Shown in pieces: positions 1 through 14,784 of a stretch of 64,000 bases of DNA (positions within the stretch are counted from its first letter, which is position 1; each line of letters starts with the position of its first letter). This stretch comes from Absidia repens (lineage: Eukaryota; Mucoromycota; Mucoromycetes; Mucorales; Cunninghamellaceae). The DNA lies in assembly GCA_002105175.1 (NCBI GenBank), contig MCGE01000017.1, forward strand, positions 789,410 to 853,409. The letters are read 5' to 3'. The notes under the pieces were generated by a model. That model saw only the letters and a program-made list of their open reading frames with translations. It was not told where the DNA came from and did no database searches. The position numbers were made by a program, and so were the translations under genes.

Positions 1-701
1 TTTTTATTTTTATGTAGGATGGCGCTTGAAACAACTTCATCCTTCGCCCTCTCTTTTTATAATTGAAGCATACGTTTTAATAGAATATGATTAGGTGCCT
101 CTGCTAATTTTACTTGGGTAGCCCTTTGAATCTCAAATTATATTAATCTACATTACGTCCTGATTTTGAATATGTGAGTATAGCCGCTTAAAAAGATTGA
201 GGCTTGTGTATGTGTGTAGTGATCATTAATACGGAAACAAAAATAATTCAAGAAAGGAATATAATGACAGAAAAATGTTTTGTAAAAGATTGAATTTTTT
301 TTTCGAGGTATGTAAAAGTAAAAAAGAATATCATATTGGGTATTTATTTATTTTTTTGTTATCTCCGTCACACGTTGTATTCTTGGTAGACTGGCTTTTG
401 GGACAAACGTCGGTTTCTACAAATCACCAAAACTATAGTAGTATTATCAGTAAAGTCTGCAGTTTATTTCATTTTTTTGGCATATCATGTCAATAATAAA
501 AGTTGTTCTAAACACACCATCCCATTCCAATATTTCCAATCACACACAAATACAAATATTAAGGTGGGGAAGACAAAAATTGATTTATTTGATAAATTGA
601 ATTGAGTTACATAAAAAATAAAAAAAAAAAGGGAAAAGGAAAATAATAGCTAATAAATGACAAAACCAAATAAATATACATAAAACTGGTACAATACTAA
701 A
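1..701. other. 3' flank and spacer, no gene seen
   Basis: AT-rich sequence with no open frame that looks coding. On the minus strand an AATAAA-type signal (positions 584-589 read in reverse) lies about 115 nt beyond the stop codon of the arrestin gene and is a plausible poly(A) signal for it. Confidence 0.6.
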
Positions 702-2552
702 CTAATTGGCCATATATAAAGCATGATTTTCTAGGCCGTGAGAGGGAATAGATAAGGACCTGGCATGCTTTTTGCTGATTCCTTCAATATCACCAAGTTC
801 TGGGGCTGAGGGCAGTTGCTGTTGGGCAGCATAACTGGAGTTGTGATTTGCCAGGCTAAATGGGTCAGTGATTCGCCGCGTTTGGGGAGGCACAGTAGTA
901 CCAGTTGCACCAGCAAGGCTAGGTAAAGATGGGGTCTTAATCCAATTTCCTTTTTCGCTGATAGGTGAAGCTGTCAATTGGTGGTGCTGATAATACGTTG
1001 AAGGAGTAGCAACGTCAGGTAAGCTTGGTAGACTTGAGATAGATGCCGGACGGATCGGAAGCTTTGGGGGGCAAGACGATGAAGCGCTAGATATTGTTGA
1101 TAAAGTGGTACAGGATAGCTGACTTTCGCTTGACAAAGAAGGCAAGGAGGACGAAGAGAATCTGTCATCTTTCATGGTGGCTGTAGTGGTGCCAATTGTA
1201 ATCGGCAGTTCGAGTTCCACAATACTTGCTGATAATATGCCCGTCGTGGTGCTACCGTCATCGGTACATACTATGCGTTTCCCCCAAGAACAGACCACAT
1301 CTTTGGCAATATCACGTTTTCGTAGCGTTGCCGTTGCTTTGTCCAATAAATTGCTTGTTTCCACGTCGATGACAGCCTTAATTCGATAAGAGATCTGTAG
1401 GGGTGACATGTTGGTCTGCAAAGTTGGCGATGTTTGATCTGGGACGGTAATATGACAGTTGGCAGTTGCTGAAAAGTCGTCGATGTCACAAATCAAAGGG
1501 AGGATAATCTCAGATAACACCAGAGTATTGACTGTTCTTCCAGTTTTGCTTGTTGACGTTTCCATATTGGTGATTCGTTCAAGTTGGATTTGAATTCCAT
1601 GCATTTGTTTTACAGGAGCAATATGTTGAACATGGACAGATATCGGGATGCTGTGACCTAGAGTCAAAAAAACAAAATTAATATATGTGCTCATGCATAC
1701 GCTATTCAATTCATATTAATATTTACCTTCCAAAAAACATGATGTAGGTATCGTTAATTTACAATGCACTGGAATATTCGCGTCGTTTTTGATCCATTTC
1801 GCTGCTTTATTTTTTCCGGTTACGTCTTTGGGTAGTATCGCCCTGAATTCTTTTTCATTTGATATTGGTGACTTGTACATGATGCTGTTGGCTGAAATAC
1901 GTTCCAGTACACATATCTCCATGGATACCTTAGGATGCAAAGAGAGGGGCAAATCCTCCATTTCATGGACCGCCTTTAACTTGTATATTATTTGACCTGG
2001 TAGCGCCTAGCCCACCCACATAATACATGCATAACATGAGCACAACGAAAAATAAAAATAAAAACCAGGAAGCAGAGATAAAAGTCAATATCATTTTGTC
2101 TACAAGTATGTTCGTACTTACTTTGTCTTTTAGCGTTGATGGAATATTGGCGGGTATGGGAATGGAAAAGGACACATAATCGTTATTGGGGATGACCAGA
2201 GGACAAGGCGAGACAATGACCTTGAATAATTTTATGGTAGGTGACCGTCCAATACTGACGGTGTGAGGCTGAAAAGTGCAAGATAGATGTATATCCAAAC
2301 GAGAAGTAGCTAGCAAATCGCTATTGTACGGTATTCGCACACCACCTAACCCCCCCCCGAAGTAAAGAAGTTTTATTAAGTGCATGTAGAATGAAAATGC
2401 TGGAATCAAGGTAAACATTTACCTTGAATACAATCGCCACCAAAATAGACACCTTTCGTCATATTAGAATTATTTAGTTCGATGATCAGTTTATACTTGT
2501 CAATAAAGGAATCATCAGCAAAAAGGGTGTTGGTAGTAAAAGCGGTCGCCAT
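702..2552 (-). CDS. alpha-arrestin domain protein
   Basis: Four exons on the minus strand: 2552-2423, 2345-2122, 2006-1727 and 1657-702, giving about 529 residues; all junctions are GT-AG and keep frame. The start ATG begins MATAFTTNTLF. The first half fits an arrestin fold: beta-strand-rich segments, then IIYKLKAVHEMED across the start of exon 3, the place where alpha-arrestins carry a Y-x-L-K-A strand. Exon 4 opens with the C-terminal arrestin-like domain (GHSIPISVHVQHIAPVKQ) and ends in about 150 Ser/Pro/Thr-rich residues that look disordered. Family knowledge: alpha-arrestins are adaptors that recruit ubiquitin ligases to membrane cargo. I see no PPxY motif, so the ligase partner is open. 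The sequence just upstream of the start is a TTTC microsatellite in the 5' leader. A second, separate arrestin-like gene lies at 24.8 kb. Confidence 0.8.
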
Positions 2553-3859
2553 AATACATAAAAGTAAGAAAGAAAGAAAGAAAGAAAGAAATAAATAAAG
2601 AAAAAAAGAAAGAAAGAAAGAGGGAACAAAAGTAACAACAACAACAAAAAAGGAGGAAAAATAGACTCCGACCATCATGCGGAAGACGAGGATTTTTTAA
2701 ACTACTGTATTTCATTCATAAGGTAAGAATATCATATAAAAGATTAATTTACTAAGGGGCCAGATGAGAATTATTTCTAGATATATACATCAATTATATC
2801 AATAGTGGCGACACTGGAAAACCTGTTTCATATTTATTTATTTATTTGCCTTTTAGACAAGGTAATGCCTAGTGATACGCTGGATCGCCGCAATCAATAA
2901 ATTGTGTAACTTCATTCATTTGGTTTTTTCTGCATGTGTATTTATTCTATATGATGACCCAAACAGATGAATAAATGAATTATTCAATCAATAGTGGTGT
3001 ATAAATACTTTTTATCTCGCGACTTACTTGGAGTAGTACGTGCTTGGAGATATAAAATAACATGATAGATTTATGATATTAAGACATCTACGAGTCAATC
3101 TAAATTTGACAAGGAGGATTATGTATGATGTAAGACGTCACCAAACGAGTCCCTGGGAATTTTTATGTTTTCCACCTTGGCATTCGTCTGTTTTGAATTT
3201 TGCCATTATCGCGTATCGTTGATATCAAAGATCGAGTCAAGTCAATTGAATAAGAGGAGCAACAGGGGAATGGACGTGAGGATAGTTAGCCTTTGGAACT
3301 TGTTAAAGACGGGCAGAGTGTGCTTGCCGGCATACCTAAAGGAGCCATGGATCTCTAGAACATAAATCAGATAAATACAAAATAGCATACATATGACTAA
3401 TACTGTCGATTGATTATCCTGCCTTTTCAATGATATCCATATACTGTAGAACGTTTCCTAGGTAGATCTAAAAATCCATAGTAATATACCTTGCATTCAC
3501 TGATGATTGTTTGTCTTTAACGACAACGCTGTGGTTGTGAGCAAGGATCGACAATAATGAGTAACGGTTGATGTTAGGAATTGCCCACACGTTCCACCCT
3601 ACTGGCGACTTTAATGTTTTATAGCAAATGCCATTTTACTCATACCATATTCAAGGCAATTTATATGTTGACTAACATGAATGATACAGTAGGAATGGTG
3701 CCATATTTTGTATCAAGTGCTCCAGGACTGCCGATCGGGGTCTCCTCCCGGAAAAAGTAAACATGGTGAGTTAGAAAGAAAGTGTTTGATGGGACACTAA
3801 TAAAGCAAATACAATTGCGACATTTCTCATTATCTGATGCATTAGAAGATAGTTGATAA
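2553..3859. other. Spacer, no gene recognised
   Basis: A TTTC/GAAA microsatellite (about 2564-2620) lies upstream of the arrestin start. The rest is AT-rich with short frames on both strands (for example 3165-3365) that show no recognisable family, no splice-supported extension and no poly(A) context. Confidence 0.5.
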
Positions 3860-4560
3860 AATAGACATATTTTATTGCAACATATTGGATATATATAAAA
3901 ATGAAGACACAGGGTTCATTGTAAGCAAGAGATCTGGTGGAGACAGCATGAGGGCGACTAACATGAGATTTGAAGAATGGTCAAAACTAATCTAAAACGA
4001 CAATTGTAAAAAGGAATCTAATATATTGTACAAGTCATGAGAAGTACTAAAGGGATCTCTGATCTTCAAACACAACAAGGATCAGCGGAGGATGGTAGTA
4101 AAACCGGATCTATTGCACAAAGACATGAAAGAGACTACTGTGACACTTTTCATTGAGACATATTTTATTCAAATGCAGACACGAACAATGGACATACTAA
4201 GACTAAACTTTGCTAATGAAGACTTTCATAAGCCAACTAAAGGCGCCCTCGGATCTTAGATCCAAAATGAAAGGTTTTACCCATGCATCTTGTCATCCCT
4301 AAACTGAAAGCACTTCTAACTATTCCTGACAGTAATCTATGACCACCGGAAGCTCAAAGAAGTTGAATAGTGGAAGAAAAAAATAAAATGAAAGAGCGAA
4401 TAAATAAAAATATTTTTCACGTGGGCGGGAGTTGAAATATTTTCTGTGACCTTTTGCTGAATTGCAGTTCTGACCAGGATAACGATCGAATTTCCTTTTT
4501 GCCAAATGGAAACACGCACACCATCTGTCTTGTGCATTACTTATATAAGTTTTTCTCATT
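3860..4560 (-). repeat. Interspersed repeat copy R1
   Basis: Member of a family seen at least six times in the window. Read on the minus strand it shows, in order, a CACGTG box (complement near 4418-4423), an A/T-rich part, a conserved core around CATGCATC...GTAAAACCTTTCATTTTGG, and a tail with AATAAAATATGTCTC near 4153-4168. A second tail-like AATAAAATATGT motif lies near 3866-3880, so this copy carries two 3'-end modules. There is no coding capacity, so it is a non-autonomous element or transcript-derived repeat. The exact ends are uncertain by tens of bases. Confidence 0.6.
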
Positions 4561-5570
4561 CATTTTTGACACTATCTATAATAGGTATTTAGGATTCACC
4601 GACCCTCTTCTTCGATTTGTAAAAATATAGATCAAAGAAGAATGGGTAACTTGGACAACCTTTTTCATATTCTTGCATCGCTTTCGGCTCAAATATCGAA
4701 CTGCGAAAAAATCGGTATCTGGAATTTGACATAGAACGCTTTACTCGATTTTTCATTACCGTTTCGTTCGGCGACCGTTAAGTTGTACGAGTTATGTTTA
4801 TGAATAAAGTTGTGGTATGGTAAGGAGACACAGCATGGAAAAATTATAGAAGACACACATTTCTAGTATCAGAAAATAAAAACAAAAGCAATCACATAAA
4901 AATAGAAAACTAGCTATTTTATTAAACAAGATAAAAATGGGCAATTTGTAGCAAAATTATTGCTTCTTTCAGTATCTTGATACTTGTCACATTGTGACGG
5001 TGTTTCAATAAAAATGATATGTTCTAATCAGTTTGCCTTGCTCTGGTTCTGGCGATATATACACATATATATCTGCACTCGGCTAGTGGGGACAATTTTT
5101 TTTATTGGATAGGCCCTTTTGCATGATTTTTGTTTTTATCGAGCATGTTGGTTGTCCACCTTTCTTTTTGTACTATTATTATTATTTTCCGCGAGCCTCC
5201 AACCCATATTCTAGCTTCCTCACCTAATATTATTTTTTGTGTGTTTCGAGTTCGTTATATCGAGTTGATAGATACGCATAAAAAGGTTTATAAACTGCAA
5301 ATCCACATCCCCCTGTGACTCACCGGGCAACTCAAAGGTAAATTAATGCCATGCTGACATTTTTTTTTCTCTCCTCGTGGATTGCAGTTGTCTATTTGTC
5401 ATATTATCTCACTAGAACACTGATGTATACTAGCAGTATAATCTTAATTTATTTTTATTATCTTTATCTTTAATTTATTTTACATATAGTTTTGGTGGGT
5501 GTGTGTACGTTATCATTCTCATTTTTTTTAGACTTGTCAAAAATCAAAACACCGGTTCTGTCACTCACTA
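4561..5570. other. Spacer, no gene seen
   Basis: AT-rich sequence with no supportable gene. Short frames such as 5130-5318 and 5492-5722 are dominated by Phe/Ile from poly-T runs, and the second runs through the MITE-like element. Confidence 0.5.
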
Positions 5571-5738
5571 CAGTGTTTAAAGTTTCAATTGAGGCGAAGT
5601 GCAATTTTTTATGGACAATGGAAGCTAAAATTTATTTTTTACCCTTCCCAATTTATTTTTTTCCCCATCCCAATATTATGATACCACCTGTCTTAATTTA
5701 TTTTACCTTCGTCTCAATTTAAAGTTAATAAACTGCAG
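5571..5738. mobile_element. MITE-like element, copy 1
   Basis: About 165 bp bounded by imperfect inverted repeats of about 30 bp: the left end reads CAGTGTTTAAAGTTTCAATT and continues GAGGCGAAG; the right end, reverse-complemented, reads TGCAGTTTATTAACTTTAAA and continues TTGAGACGAAG. A second copy with the same internal sequence lies at 47974-48140. Short length, terminal inverted repeats and absence of coding sequence are typical of MITEs. I could not define a target-site duplication with certainty. Confidence 0.6.
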
Positions 5739-5998
5739 GATGAAGCTGTGACTTGCTGTGTATCTAACCAACTCGGCCCAATGAAAGCGGGTGCTGAATT
5801 TTCATTTGGGGTCAAAAACAAAAAAATTTGTTGTTTTTTGTTTTCTTCCACAGACGAACATCAAATTTAAAAAAAAAGGCTAGAAAGGCTCACCCATTTT
5901 TTTTAAAAAAAAAATATTATTTGACTGTATTCCTATCCACTCCCCACTCTTTCTTCCTTCCTTTTTTTATTTTATTCATATATATATTCATTATTACA

Positions 5999-7553
5999 AT
6001 GTCCTTTGCTGCGACTAGACTACTGACTCGTCGTTTGGCGACGGCTGCTCGACCTTTATCATTCAAGCCCAATTCTACCCAGTACACCAAACCCATGTGG
6101 CGCTCCATGGCTACCGCTGTCAACCAACAACAACAAAACAGTGCCGTCACCACCATCACCGAAGATAAAGAATTTGGTAGTTGTAAGTAAAAGGTTTCAA
6201 CTATCTATCAGGCGTTGGTGTTACAAAAAAAAAGACATGACAACTGACCCGATCCCATTTCTTTTTCTCTTATTTTTATAGCTTTTGAAGGCGAAGAAGA
6301 AACCAAGCTTCGCAACTTTACAGTGAACTTCGGTCCTCAACATCCTGCTGCTCACGGTGTGTTACGTTTGATTTTGGAATTGAACGGTGAAGAAATTGTC
6401 CGTGCCGATCCTCATATTGGTCTCCTTCATCGTGGCACCGAAAAGTTGATTGAATATAAGACCTATCTTCAAGCGTTACCTTATTTTGATCGTCTTGATT
6501 ATGTCTCCATGATGACCAACGAACAAGCCTACTCATTAGCGGTGGAAAAATTGCTCAACGTCGAAGTGCCTGAACGTGCCAAGTATATCCGTACCCTGTT
6601 TGGCGAAATCACCCGAATCCTCAATCACATCATGTCTGTCACCTCTCACGCGATGGATGTTGGTGCTTTGACTCCATTCTTGTGGATGTTTGAAGAACGT
6701 GAAAAGTTGATGGAATTCTATGAACGCGTATCAGGTGCTCGTCTCCATTCTGCCTATGTTCGCCCTGGCGGTGTTGCTTTGGATCTTCCTATGGGTTTGT
6801 TGGACGATATTCAAGAATGGGCTCTCCAATACGGTGATCGTATTGACGAAATGGAAGAAATGCTTTCTGGCAACCGTATCTGGAAGGTGCGTACCGAAAA
6901 TATTGGTGTGGTCACAGTGCAAGAAGCTATGGACTGGGGATTCTCCGGTGTTCTTGTGCGTGGCTCTGGTATCAAGTGGGATATTCGCAAAAACAACCCT
7001 TATGATGCTTACGACAAGGTCGAATTCGATGTGCCCGTGGGTCAAAATGGTGATTGTTATGATAGATACTTGTGTCGTACCGAAGAAATGCGCCAATCTC
7101 TCCGTATCATCTCTCAATGTGTCAACGATATCCCTGAAGGTCCCGTCAAGGTCGATGACTGGAAGATCGCTCCTCCCCCTCGCTCGGCTATGAAGGAAAA
7201 CATGGAAGCTTTGATCCATCATTTCAAACTCTACTCGGAAGGTTACTCGGTGCCTGCTGGTGAAACCTATACTGTCATTGAAGCTCCCAAGGGTGAATTC
7301 GGTGTCTTTTTGGTGTCTGATGGCTCTAACCGACCCTACAGATGCAAGATCAAGGCCCCTGGTTTTGCCCATCTTCAAGGTTCTGACTTTATGTCTCGTG
7401 GCCATTTACTTCCCGACATGGTTGCTCTCATTGGTACCATGGTAAGAAATAATCAAAAGATTAGAAAAAAAAAAGAAGGTGGTAAGTTGAAGATAAGTTG
7501 GATACTGACTATATTTTTTATAGGATATTGTGTTTGGTGAAGTCGATCGATAA
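5999..7553 (+). CDS. nuo-49: NADH:ubiquinone oxidoreductase 49-kDa subunit, mitochondrial
   Basis: Three exons: 5999-6182, 6282-7441 and 7524-7553, about 457 residues. It is the fungal equivalent of NDUFS2/NuoD, a core subunit of respiratory complex I that helps form the quinone-binding site. The start ATG opens a mitochondrial presequence ([20 protein letters not shown], rich in Arg, Ser and Ala, no acids). The mature part carries family hallmarks: [40 protein letters not shown], the [13 protein letters not shown] loop and the C-terminal DIVFGEVDR, which is encoded by a 30-nt last exon. Length matches the family. An upstream in-frame reading from about 5828 is not used because the 5999 ATG gives a standard presequence and the upstream part is low complexity. 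Complex I is present in most filamentous fungi and absent from Saccharomyces. Confidence 0.96.
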
Positions 7554-7724
7554 ATGCACATCCTCTTCTCCCTTTATATATTTTAGAAACCATTCATCTT
7601 GTTACTCTCTCCTATCCTCATCCCCTTTCTACCATAGTATTATTTTTTCCCTTCAAACAGCAATTCCTTTGAATAAACAATTTATCTTTTTTACTATATA
7701 TGCAATGATGATAACGTTTTGATA

Positions 7725-8060
7725 CGATGATATTTGTAGTGGTCCACATAAGCATAAAAAGACAAAATATTACATTAAAACAATAGCCTAGCTCTTTATT
7801 TGTAATGATGGCAATAAAATAAAAGGGATAGTGTAATCGTGTGTAGGTGGGTGCTATATAAAAATAAAACTATTGATCCGATGTGATATATAATATCATA
7901 TTTGTAGTGACTCAACAAGTATAAAATGGCAAAAGACCATAGTAAAATAATAATCTAGTTTTTTATTTGTAATGATGGCAATAAAATAAAAAAGAGATAG
8001 TGTCGGTGTGTGTAGGTAGGTTCGAAGAGTGTGGTTGTGTGGGTGCTATATGAAAAAAAA
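7725..8060. repeat. Imperfect direct duplication between nuo-49 and RPS7
   Basis: Two related blocks, about 7725-7865 and 7905-8060, share the run TTTATTTGTAATGATGGCAA followed by TAAAATAAAA and a later GTGGGTGCTATAT. On the minus strand both carry AATAAA-like signals, so the RPS7 3' region may have two alternative poly(A) sites produced by local duplication. Confidence 0.55.
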
Positions 8061-8109
8061 TTGTGAAGAATGCATAAATAGGGGATGTAAATGCTACTAA
8101 AGTGCTAAT

Positions 8110-8867
8110 CTAAAACAATTCAGCGTTGGCGGGGAATTCAAAGACAACATCCTTGCCAGTCAACTTTCTGTAGACAGAGGAGAAAGTGTCGAGCTTGTAT
8201 TCCAAAGAGGTAGCATCCTTGGTGTCCAAAAAGCACTTGATGGTCTTGGAACCGTCAACCTTGACACGGGTACGCTTACCAATGATTTCAGTGGGGTAGA
8301 CAAGATCTTCGAGAACAGCATCGTGCACAGCGGTCAAAGTACGAGAACGAGGACGGGGTTGCTTGGGGTTTTCGTGACGGCTGGGCTTCTTGAGGATACG
8401 GCGTTGAGCAACGAAGACGACATGACGGTCGGAAAACTTCTTTTCCAATTCACGGGTCAAACTACAAAGAGGAGAAAAAAGTGTTAAAGTTTCCCGTATT
8501 TCTTAGACCGATATAATAGATATATCCCTTACCGTTGTTGGATCTTGTGGAAGGCCTTTTGTTGAGGGACGGGAACAAAGACAATGATAGCCTTCTTTCC
8601 GGCACCGAGTTCGACCTGTCAAACAAAAAGCAGAACAAAAGAGGACAATCATCAATCACCTATTTTCAGGTACACACATACATCAAGTCTAACACCACTA
8701 TTTTACCCATTATGACTTACTTCCTTAGCACCAGTGATGTTGAGAGGACGTAATTCCTTCTTCAATTCAGGCACAGAGCTTTCGAGGTCGAGAATAGCTT
8801 GTCCAATGGTGATTTCGAATTCATCGATGGGCTTGGCACCTGCGATCTTAACAATCTTGCTAGCCAT
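8110..8867 (-). CDS. RPS7: 40S ribosomal protein eS7
   Basis: Three coding exons: 8867-8721, 8615-8533 and 8461-8110, giving 193 residues, the usual length for eS7, a small-subunit ribosomal protein. The start [18 protein letters not shown] and the blocks [40 protein letters not shown] and [20 protein letters not shown] are characteristic of the family. The exon 2-3 junction restores an Arg codon in KIQQRLTREL. A YAG acceptor immediately upstream of the ATG indicates an additional 5'UTR intron, common in ribosomal protein genes. Codon choice is strongly biased (CGT, GTC, AAG), as expected for a highly expressed gene. It is convergent with nuo-49. Confidence 0.96.
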
Positions 8868-8872
8868 AATAT

Positions 8873-9340
8873 CTATGTCAATAAAAAAAAGATAAAATGA
8901 TATTCAGTAACTGGTTCATTTTCAAGCGCAGGAAAGTTATACATGTACAATGCATTTGTTGTGAACGAGGTTGATGAAGATTGTCAAATGAATTAAAGGG
9001 AAATAATAATTCGGCTGTCGAATACGTTAGATATTAGTATTATATGAAGCAGTTGATATTTCCGATGGTATTGATAAATGGATGTGGATGGATGGGTGGA
9101 TGGATGGATGGATGGATGGATGGATGGATGGATGGATATTGATCATGCTGATGGACAAGGAGTAGGATCCGGTCGATGATGAATGAATTGTGCGCTACCA
9201 ATAAACTTCGTATCTTTTTCGTATCGATCCATCTATTGGTAAATATACTTCATCCGTCTATATATTGTTGATAATCCAGTGCAATGCATATGTACACGTA
9301 TAAACTTTCCAGTTCTTTGACCTATTGGGTAAGTACTTAC
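8873..9340 (-). other. Probable 5'UTR intron of RPS7
   Basis: On the minus strand a donor CATTGTAAGTACTTACC sits at 9340 and an acceptor TTGACATAG ends at 8873, five bases before the RPS7 ATG. The interval is 468 nt, much longer than other introns here, and holds a GGAT microsatellite (about 9079-9137). This is inferred from splice signals only. Confidence 0.55.
9079..9137. repeat. GGAT tetranucleotide microsatellite
   Basis: About 14 near-perfect GGAT units, starting with a few interrupted ones, inside the proposed RPS7 leader intron. Confidence 0.9.
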
Positions 9341-9570
9341 AATGGAGTAAAAGGAAAGAAAAAGTAAAATCACAAGGTCCCACGATAAAAATCAGACACC
9401 CCCCCCCCATAAATTCAAATACCGCCTTGCAGCATGAAAAATGATTTTTTTTTATTATTTTATAGAGGCTATATACAAAAGATGATAAACATAATAATGA
9501 AGAATTCGGTAAGCTAAAAGATAGATGGGGGAAAGAGAATAATATAAGCTATAACTAAATGTAAGTATAT
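9341..9570. promoter_or_regulatory. RPS7 promoter/first leader exon and SSL2 3' flank
   Basis: Sequence just upstream of the proposed leader-intron donor is C/T-rich on the minus strand (TTTCTTTCCTTTTACTCCAT), typical of a fungal ribosomal-protein transcription start. The remainder separates this from the end of the XPB-like gene. No other gene is seen. Confidence 0.4.
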
Positions 9571-12975
<3,405 letters not shown>

Positions 12976-13211
12976 TATTGATATAAAACAAGTAAAGGAA
13001 ACCAAGTCTAAGGAGCCAAAAAAAAAAAAAACGAAATGCTCTCTCATTTTGGATTGTTTTTCAATAACCGCAGTAAAATCTCTGATTGGCTGATTTAATT
13101 CCAGAGCGGATTGGTGGAATGCCGTCACATCACCACTTTTTATTTTTTATTTTCTTCAATAAACGCGGTGGACAATATATTTTTCTTTTCATATTATCTT
13201 TTCATAAAATC
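12976..13211. promoter_or_regulatory. Shared divergent promoter of SSL2 and RAE1
   Basis: Only 236 bp separate the two ATG codons, so both core promoters must lie here. It contains A/T runs and a CATCACCACTTTTTATTTTT stretch before RAE1. I see no clear consensus TATA box for either gene. Confidence 0.5.
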
Positions 13212-14784
13212 ATGGATGCCAAGGACTTTGAAGTAAGTTGGATTCATTCAAACAATATATATAATTACCTTGATAATGTTACTCATATTTTCTTTGTCTC
13301 GTTATTTGACTAGGTTGCGAATCCTCCTACCGATGGCATATCTGCCATGGATTTCTCTCCACAAGCCGATTACTTGGCCGCATCTTCCTGGGATAATCAA
13401 GTATGAATCCATTGTTTTCTAGAAAAATAAAAACTATATATAGAAACTACTGTGCTTGAATTACTTACACAACTTCTCTTTCTCGCTAAAAAAAATAAAT
13501 AAATAAAAAAAAAAAAATAGGTCCGTATTTACGAAGTGCAACAGTCAGGTAATACCGTTCCTAAAGCTGCTTATTCTCACGAAGGACCTGCATTGGATGT
13601 TACTTGGAGCAAGGTAATAATTTATAGAATAGGGGAGGGGAATACATTTGCAGCAAGGAAGAAGTTTTTATTTATGTGCTGTTTTTTATGCATGTATATA
13701 TTATATTGAATTGACTCTTTGCTGCTGCGCTTATCAATAGGATGGTACAAAGCTAGTTTCTGGTGGCGCTGACAAGGCTGGGCGACTATTTGATGTCAGT
13801 ACTGGACAAAGCAGCCAAATTGCTGAACATAGTGAACCAATCAAGTGTGTCAAATTTCTCGATCAAGGACAAAATATTGTGGCAACTGGCAGCTGGGACA
13901 AGACGTTAAAATACTGGGATTTGCGGTCTCCTCAGCCCATTGGTACTGTACAACTTCCCGAAAGATGCTATAGTATGGATTCATTTGGTCCTTTGCTAGT
14001 GGTTGGAACTGCTGACAAACATATTACAATCTTTGACTTGAGCAACCCTACTACCATTTTCAAGGTTTGTTAAGATACACCAAGTCGGGTGTGCATTGTA
14101 CTGGCGGGGCTTATGTATCATACTGAATTTTTTTTTTATAGCAAACTACTTCACCTCTCAAATGGCAAACAAGATGTGTAGCATGCTTTACAAGTGGAAA
14201 GGGCTACGCTGTTGGATCTATTGAAGGTCGCGTTGGTATTCAATATATTGATGATAAGGAAAGCTCGTAAGTAACTTTATTTTATTAGTGGAAACTTCAA
14301 TATCAGTATTAATGCTAACCCTTTTTTTTGGGGGGTGGATATTGGGTCGGGGGATCGATAATTTAGGAAAAACTTCTCATTCAAATGCCACCGTGATGAA
14401 AACAAGAATATTTTCTCGGTCAACGCGCTCAGCTTCCATCCTACATATGGAACGTTCTCGACTGCTGGCTCGGATGGCACTGTCAGCTTCTGGGATAAGG
14501 ATTCGAAACAACGCTTAAAGGCCTTCTCCAATGTCAATGGCACCATACCTTGTACTGCCTTCAACCGAACTGGGAACATCTTTGCATATGCAGTTAGTTA
14601 TGACTGGTCTAAGGTAAGCAAGAAAATGTTGATGCGTTGTGTTACGAGAATCAATAGGGAAATTCAAGTTTTATCTTTTATTTAATAGGGATACAAATTT
14701 GCAAATCCATCAAATCCAAACAAAATATTTTTACATGCTGTACGTGACGAAGATATTAAGCCTAGAGGTGCCAAGAAACGATAG
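13212..14784 (+). CDS. RAE1: WD40 mRNA-export factor Rae1/Gle2
   Basis: Seven exons: 13212-13232, 13314-13400, 13521-13613, 13741-14064, 14142-14266, 14367-14613 and 14689-14784, giving 330 residues. Rae1/Gle2 is a seven-bladed beta-propeller that binds the nucleoporin Nup98 GLEBS motif and acts in mRNA export. Family blocks: [51 protein letters not shown] followed by [52 protein letters not shown] and the C-terminal [20 protein letters not shown]. The end is slightly short compared with animal homologues. The first coding exon is 21 nt. A poly(A) signal AATAAA lies at 15005-15010. Confidence 0.95.

Noticed and set aside
5828..5998. N-terminal extension of the complex I 49-kDa subunit
   Set aside because: Upstream residues come from poly-A/T leader sequence, and the ATG at 5999 opens a standard mitochondrial presequence.
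6731..7405. 224-codon minus-strand frame opposite nuo-49
   Set aside because: Antisense shadow of a highly codon-biased, well-conserved gene.
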